Of a stretch of DNA of 64,000 bases, positions 42,801 through 50,700 are shown in pieces. Positions within the stretch are counted from its first letter, which is position 1; the number at the start of each line of letters is the position of its first letter. The notes beneath the pieces are model-generated. The model was not told the origin of the DNA and did no database searches. It was given only the letters and a program-made list of their open reading frames with translations. This DNA is from Hippopus hippopus (Eukaryota; Mollusca; Bivalvia; Cardiida; Cardiidae): NCBI GenBank assembly GCA_946811185.2, contig OX328101.1, forward strand, positions 16,538,122 to 16,602,121, written 5' to 3'. The position numbers and the translations under genes are program-made.

Positions 42801-45800
42801 TTTAAAACATCATGGTAATTAGAAAATGCTTGTAGAGAGCAATTTTCCCCTTGGCTACAATGTTTTCACATGAATTCCAACTTGACTGTAGATTTTCACC
42901 TTAAGACTTGAAACATTTCAAAATTATCACCTGTACCTGTATCAGCAGCTGTTTTTACAGTAGTTTAGTTTCTACAAATTTCACAGCTTTCACATGCAAT
43001 AATGTAATAAATCTTTCAACCCTTTAAAACACAATCCTGAGTTTTAATTATCCTGAGAAAGAAGCCTTTTGAAAACATTGTGGGAAAAGGAGAAAATGCT
43101 GATAACCAGCATTTTCTCCTTTTCCCACAATGTTTTCTATCCCATCAAAGAGAAATTCTATCATTTGATGATTTGAGCCACACTAAAATTGACGTCTGCA
43201 ACTGCTTTCAATTTGGACAAGTCTACATTTTTGTCGTTTGGTAAGGGTTTAAAAACACATTATGCTTAGACATGTTCTATCAGGATGTTTCTGAAAAGTT
43301 CTGCTGCATATTTTCTCAAGAGGTTGTGTGTGTTAACTCTTTATCAAATGTCACAATTTTAGACTAGTCCAAATTCAAAGCATTTGCAGACGAAAAAATT
43401 TATCATGACTCAAAATGGAAATTCAATTTGGGAAGGGTAGAAAAAGTTGTGGAAAAAGGATACTAACCAGCATTTCTCCTTTTCCCACAATGTTTTCTCC
43501 ATTTTCACAAGCAAATCCCACCATTTAAGTCACCTGCAATTTGTTGTCTGCAAATGCTTTGGATTCTGACAAGTCCAAAATTTTGTCGTATGGTAAGGAG
43601 TTAAATAATCTTGATTTGACAATCAATCCTTTAGCACATAATCCCGTATTTTAACAACCTTGAGGAAGAAAGCTTTGGAAAACATTGTTGGAAAAAGAGA
43701 AGATGCTTGTAACCAGCATTTTCTCCTTTTTCAGCAATGTTTTCTACCCTATCACAGACAAATTCCATTATTTGAGTCACATGTAATTGGAAGTCTGCCA
43801 ATGCTTTAAATTAGGACAAGTCTAAGATTTGTAAAGAGCTGATCAATACACAAATACTAGTTTTACCTCATTCTGTAACTCAGAGTCTGGTTTTGGAGAT
43901 GTGAGAACATCAAACACAGTGGTTGTTAAATCATCAACACTCAATCCTAGTTCTGTGGTCCCCGCACTTCCGAAATACTTAACAATCTCCTGTCTTAACC
44001 ATGCTGCATCATACTTATCCTTAGCTACTGATTTGGCTGTAGCATTATGCCCAACACTCTGCTTTGTATCCGAGGCAGAATACTGTAGGTTCACCTCTCT
44101 TTTATTTTCATCTTCTGATTCTGAACTAGAGAGTTCATCGACCTGGTCAAGTGATGGATGAATAAATTTGATACTTTTACCAAACTCTTGTACTGCTGCT
44201 GCTCCTTCAGCTTCCTCTCTTTCCTGATTGTTTAGGGATTCTGTGACATCATCAGGTAGCCATGATGTGATTCTGTTAATGATACCGCATGTTTTTGTAG
44301 CAACAGATGCTGGAAAAGGTCCGAATACTCCTCGTAGATTGTTGGTCTCTTTAGTCCCTACTTTATCAGATGATTTGAAAGTTTGGAACAAGAAAACAGC
44401 TGAACTCTCTACGACATCTTGCTCAGCTGTGTCTCCAACTATAAAGAGTCAAAATATTTTTGTTGCAGAAAATCACATCTAACAGCATTATGTATACTTC
44501 TTCACCAAACGACAAAATCACCCAAATTGGATGCATTTGCAGACGACAAATCAAATGGTGCTCAATTGACTCCATTTTTCTATGAACGGTTAGAAAACAA
44601 TGTGTGAAAAGGAGAAAATGCTAGTTACCAGCATTTTCTCCTTTTCCATCAATGTTTTCAAAAGCCTTCTTCTTCAGGGTCATTAAAGCTCAGGACTGTG
44701 TGGTAAAGGGATACCAGATAGAAAGTCTAGCAATCAAGAGACCAGGTATCCCTAAATAGGACAGAAAAACTTTGGAAGTCAATCCTGAATTTTTGTGTTT
44801 TAGAGCAAGAAGGGTCAAGAGCTTTGCTAGATGATAGCTTGGGAACACTTTTCCTAGTGGCTAGTGTCTGTCGCTAATCTTATCAGTTTTAATTGCATGT
44901 ATCAATATCTTTGTAGAAAATTTGCATGATACCTCCACATGCCCTAACAAAATTAGTTGTTATATATAAAATTTGTTTTACTTTCCTGAACTCTTTGCTA
45001 GAAAATAAAATTTTAGACTTTTAGACAGCATTTGCCAAGAGTCAGTCAAAGTAATGTATCTTTGACAGGTTACCAACACAGTGGGAAAAACAGAAAATGC
45101 TAGTATTTTCTCCTTTCCCAATGATTTTTAAAAACACTTCAGATTGGATTATTGGGTATAGGATTTAAAAAAAAAATGCATGCTTTAAAGTGAAATTAGA
45201 ACTGCTGCTACACTTATTTCCAAAGGTATATCAGTTCCAAAGCTATGAACCAATCAATTTATTCAAATTATCAAATGTTCCCCAGAATTCAGATTCTAAG
45301 GTATCTTTTCTTACCAAATTGTCTTGCACACTTTAACAATTCTTTCAGCACTGACTTCACATCTTGTGGTGCTGCATCACTTTCCTTTTCAATTCTCTCA
45401 GCCAGCTTCTGCCATCCTGAACCTTTCAGAAAAACAAAAAACCTCAACTTACCAAACAATCTCGTAACGGCCCTGCAAATATTTTCAGTTTATTCCAGCC
45501 TAGAATTTAGTCCTCTGATAAAGATTTCAGTTTTGGACTGCCAATTAAGTTCACTGTTTACCATACAACAAGGTTTTAGAGTTTATCGCACTGAAAGTTT
45601 TTGTAGACAACTTACTTAACATGTCTCAAATCAAGGTTTTGTCCTTGGTATGGTAGAAAACATGGTGGAAAAAGGGAAAATGTAGGAAACTGGTATTCTC
45701 TCTTTCTCCCACAATGTTGCCAAATTGAAACAATGATCAGTGGTGACAGAGGAGTAAATCCTGGCATAACGACTATCATCAATCCTCAGAAAGAAATTTT

Positions 45801-47749
45801 CGCTGAGTTCAAGATCTGAACCTGATTACGTGGGGCAGAGTTTATTGGAATTATGACAAGGAACAATATTACTTAACCGTATGAAAATTCAAATTTTCAT
45901 CTTGGTCTAAGCTGCCAGTTGAGTACGTAATGTTACTTTAACCCTTTCCCAAACAATCCCTGGTTTTTATGGGTCAGGAATAGAAGCCTTTTGAAAACAT
46001 TGTGGGAAAAGGAGAAAATGCTGATAACCAGTATTTTCTCCTTTTCCCACAATGTTTTCTACCCTATCATAATTATAGAAAAATCATCTTTTTAGCAACT
46101 GTTAATTTGTCATCTGCAAAATGCTTTCAATTTGGTCTGGTCCAAAATTTGCCGTTTGGGAAAGGGTTAAAGGGTAACTCTAGACCAAAATTTTTATTTC
46201 AATATCGGATAAAACTATACTAGAGTATGTTAACAAAAAAAATCTTAGCGTTCTGTGATGCTTACTTCACGAGATATAGAGGTTTAAACTTCGGATTTTC
46301 AACTGTCTGAAAGTCGCCAATTGAAAAAATCGTGACTTCCGGTCGTCTGCCGTGACGTCACAAATGTGAGTAGATATGGTCGCTATATATGAACTAACAC
46401 AGAAAACTGAGAAAACTGCATGAAATTTGTAAAGATATAAATCGCTTTATCACGTTTCAATCACTTGTCTACAGCAGAATTTCAATCTCTATCGCTCTTA
46501 CATCTTACTACAATCATAGGAAAGAAATTTTAAATGAATTAGCCTAGTGGAGATAGTACTTATGAAAAGGCAAGTTATTCTTCTAGTGGGGAACAAAACT
46601 ATTTTGAAATTTATTTCCTGAAGTTATTTCAATTATACCACTGTCTCATCAACGAATTTTGATGGATAAATATTAAAAAAAAAAAAGAAATAATAACTCA
46701 AGATAGTTGAATTATGCCAAAAGTCTCTTCTACTAAGTGGTAGAAGGAACTTTGCAATGTGTAAAGGAAATCATTCGAGTATAGTTATGTGTAAAGGAAA
46801 TCATTCGAGTATAGTTCTAAGGCTGTTTCTACCAAATATTGGACACCATCGATCATTGAACGGTCGACACATCCTGTGCAGTCTGATCTTGATCTACACT
46901 GTCAATGTCAGCAATTCACATGTCTCCTTCAGCTAGGGAAGAATTAAAAGCCTTGATCTACTGTAGAAATCATATCCTCTCTTTAACATTCACAAACAAC
47001 ATTAAATCCAGCACACATCCTAAATTTACCGTTTAAGTTGAATCCATTTGTTTCACTTGATCTTCATTTATTTTCCTACGTGTTATTTTCACAATTTCAA
47101 ATTTGTTTCTTTCATCAACAACAACGTTAAAAGATTGTCTGAATTGCCTCCTGCCTTCCTGCCCTCCATATCAAGCATTAACATTTTTGATCATCTGCAA
47201 AATACAGGGTCAGTCTATTTCCTAAATACTGAGACGTGTTAGGCGTAAATTTAAAAGGAAATACCAACGCGGACAAATATTATTTGACTTTCTTTTTCCG
47301 TATTTCTCGCTGTAATCATGTATGAGATAACAGATCCTGACCATAAAAAATGCAGCGTAAATTAAAAATTTATTACAAACTTTACACAAAAGTTTAGTGC
47401 GCCAACCTTTTATTTTGAGAAAAGAATTGTGTGTTCCATCAATGTAAAGGGGCAGAGGGTTAATTCGGCGCCTCTTTGATCTTGGTATCGCACCGTCGTG
47501 GTTTCACATATTTTTTTTTGCAGCTGGAGGTTAACAAGCACGTGTCATAAACATGTCATGTACAAATTTACTCTTTTGTTTTCACGACCATATTGAACCC
47601 TTTTTCTTATAAAATGTAAATGGAATTTTGATTTTTACACAGGTTAAATGGGTAAGTCGAACGTCATAACTTTTGTATTTTCCTCATTCATACGATCTTA
47701 AATAAAAAAAAAATCCCATAATCTGCTTGTCAAATTTCTATTTTAACTA

Positions 47750-47783
<34 letters not shown>

Positions 47784-50700
47784 CAGTAATATGAAAGAGA
47801 TGGATAATCAACAGTGAATTTACCATTGATTTCTTGCCCCATTTAAATATCTGTGTGGCCCCAAGGCTGCTGATCGCCACTCAATGACCTTTTCGAACAA
47901 TGTATATTAAGATCAGACTGCACAGAACGTGCAATCTGATCTTATGTAGAGTGTCCAATACGGAGATATCTATCTGCAAAAACTAGCAGTATTCGAATTT
48001 TTGCAATCGGCATAAAGGTTTATTTAACCTGTTGAGGATTAATGGTAAATCTGATATTAAGCCACGTCATTCGGTTTAGACAGACAGACAGCAGACTGAC
48101 GAATAAATAGTCATCTCCTGGCTCCAAATAGTGCTTAAACTCGGCACCCGGCTTACGATAGGGATTTTTGCGACAAAAAAAAAAATCGTCTCCTGACACG
48201 AGGAAGGATAAGGTTATAAGAAAAAAGTCAGTATCAGAGCAAATTAACAGTACACAGAAGCCGAAATAAATGTGTGGGTCACACTTCCTACGTCACATCC
48301 GGTTTATAGAAGATTTCACAAACTCGCACAGGTGTGTAAACCACATTTTCGCTTATAACTCTCTTTTTATGAAAGACATTGAAATATGGTTTTCAATTTT
48401 AAGACTGTTTTCCTTTAAGGATTCTTATATCCAAAAATAGCTTTGGTCTGGAGTTACCCTTTAAGCATGCTACGGGGTTAAAATATACTATAAATATTTT
48501 CACTATTTCTTGCAATCAGAATAGACTTGAATCTCAACATGAAAGAAGAACTGTCAACAAACAGCACAGCTAGCCTGAAAAGTTAAGTTTAATTGTTGGG
48601 GTGGCAGTGCCTTGAAACAGCACAAAAGGCCCAGTCAAGGACAGAAGACCCTACACTAACTCCAACCAAAAGGTTAGTACAGTAGTTCTTCCTGGCATTT
48701 GTCCAGGAAATTGTCTGTGACCTTAAGATCACTGGCATGGGCACACTACAGAATTGCTCAATGAAACTTTGAACCTGTATCTGTCTTCACGCTAAATATG
48801 AACAACATCCATCATTTGGTTTGGAAAAAATTAGCTCTTAAAAACTTAAACATTAAACTTTGATGTAAAATTAATGGTCATGGGTGTGGGCTTGAAACTT
48901 CTTCTAAAAATCTTTTACGTAAATGGGAATGCTGACTTTACCACTAATGCAAACACTTGCGCCAAGGCTAATACAAACACAGGGAATAGTTTTATGCGGT
49001 TCTTCCTAGGTTACTTTAAGGCAAACTACAGCATTTACAGACAAAATTTTAAATTAACTGTAGCTCAAATGATGGTATATGAATGAAAACATAGTGGATC
49101 GAGAGCGGCAAATTGTCGCAAGATACGCCCGTCCCACCACCAGTTGTCGAGGGGGAATAATAATCATAAAGGACAGGTAGAGGAAAATAGTAGTGCAGCA
49201 GAAATCATGTAAGTGATTGAAATAGGCAGCTCCTCTAATGTTAAGGAAACATGCATATAAAGTTTCAGGTCATTCCAACATGAAAAGACAAAGTTATATT
49301 GTAGAGAAGCATGAAAAGCTGTAAAAAAAAAATAATGAATAGGGAATAATTCCAAAAGGGCATTAGGTAAGGTTACGGCTCCAGTGCATTGCACTTTTCG
49401 TACCTGCAACAAACATGTTTAACAAGTCTCAAGTCAATTTGACTTGAGGTGACAAAGTTCCCTTCCGGAAAAGCAAAAAATACTGTAAAAATAAAGATCA
49501 AAGTGGAATTACTCAAAATCTGCACTAGGTAGAGTTATTGTTCTTGAACACTGTACTCCATTAGTTTGAAGTCATTCTGACTTGAGACGACAAAGTTATA
49601 TTCCGGACAAGCACTAAATGCTGTAATTATGACGATCAAAGGGAAATAACTCAAAGACAGCACGAGGTAGAGTTACAATTCTTGCGCACTGCACTTCCAA
49701 ATATTGCAACAAATAAGCAAACCATATTTCAAGTCATTCCCACTTAAGATGACAAAGTTATGCTCCGGACAAGCAAGAAATGCTATAAAAATGAAGATCT
49801 AAGAGGGAATAACTCAAAATTTGTGCTAGAAAGAGTTATGGTTCTTGTGCACTGCACTCCGTAATTTTTCAACAATCATGCATACCAAATCTGAAGATGT
49901 TCAGACTAAAAATGACAAAGTTATATACCCGACAAGCAGAAAATGCTGTAAAAATGATGATCAAAGGGAAATAACTCAAATACAGCACGAGGTAGAGTTA
50001 TGGTTCTTTCACACTGCACTCCATATTATTGCAACAAACACAAATGCCAAGTTTCAAGTCAATTGGACAGCAGATGATAAAGTTAAGCTCCGGACAAAGA
50101 ACTGGACAGTAAAAATGAAGATCAAAGTGGAATTACTCAAAATCCGCGCTAGGTAAAGTTATTGTTCTTGCGCACTGTACTCTGTAATATTGCAACAAAC
50201 ATGCATACTAAGTTTGAAGTCGTTCTGACTTGAGATGACAAAGTTATATTCCGGACAAGTACTAAATGCTGTAAAAATGACGATCAAAGGGAAATAACTC
50301 AAAGACAACACGAGGTAGAGTTACAATTCTTGCGCACTGCACTTCCAAATATTGCAACAAATAAGCATACAATACTTCAAGTCATACCTACTTAAGATGA
50401 CAAAGTTATGCTCCAGACAAGCAAGAAATGCTATAAAAATGAAGATCTAAGGAGGAATAACTCAAAATTCATGCTAGGGAGAGTTATGGTTCTTGTGTCC
50501 TGCACTCTGTAATTTTTCAACAATCATGCATACCGAATTTGAAGATGATCAGACTAAAAATGACAAAGTTATATTCCGGACAAGCAGAAAATGCTGTAAA
50601 AATGAGGGTCAAAGGGAAATAACTCAAAGACAGCACAAGGTAGAGTTATGGTTCTTTTGCACTGCACTCCGTATTATTGCACCAAACACAACTGCCAAGT

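Larger units (their letters stand above)
46171..48460. mobile_element. 2.3-kb TTAA-flanked TIR element
   Basis: The element begins AGGGTAACTCTAGACCAAA and ends with the complement (TTTGGTCTGGAGTTACCCT), about 19 bp with one mismatch, and TTAA stands on both sides (46167-46170, 48461-48464). TTAA duplication is typical of piggyBac-type transposition. No transposase was recognised inside, so it looks non-autonomous. It carries two ATCAGACTGCAC-type hairpins, a C/CT microsatellite and AT-rich DNA. Its left TTAA is also the right TTAA of the MITE at 45938-46170. Confidence 0.75.
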
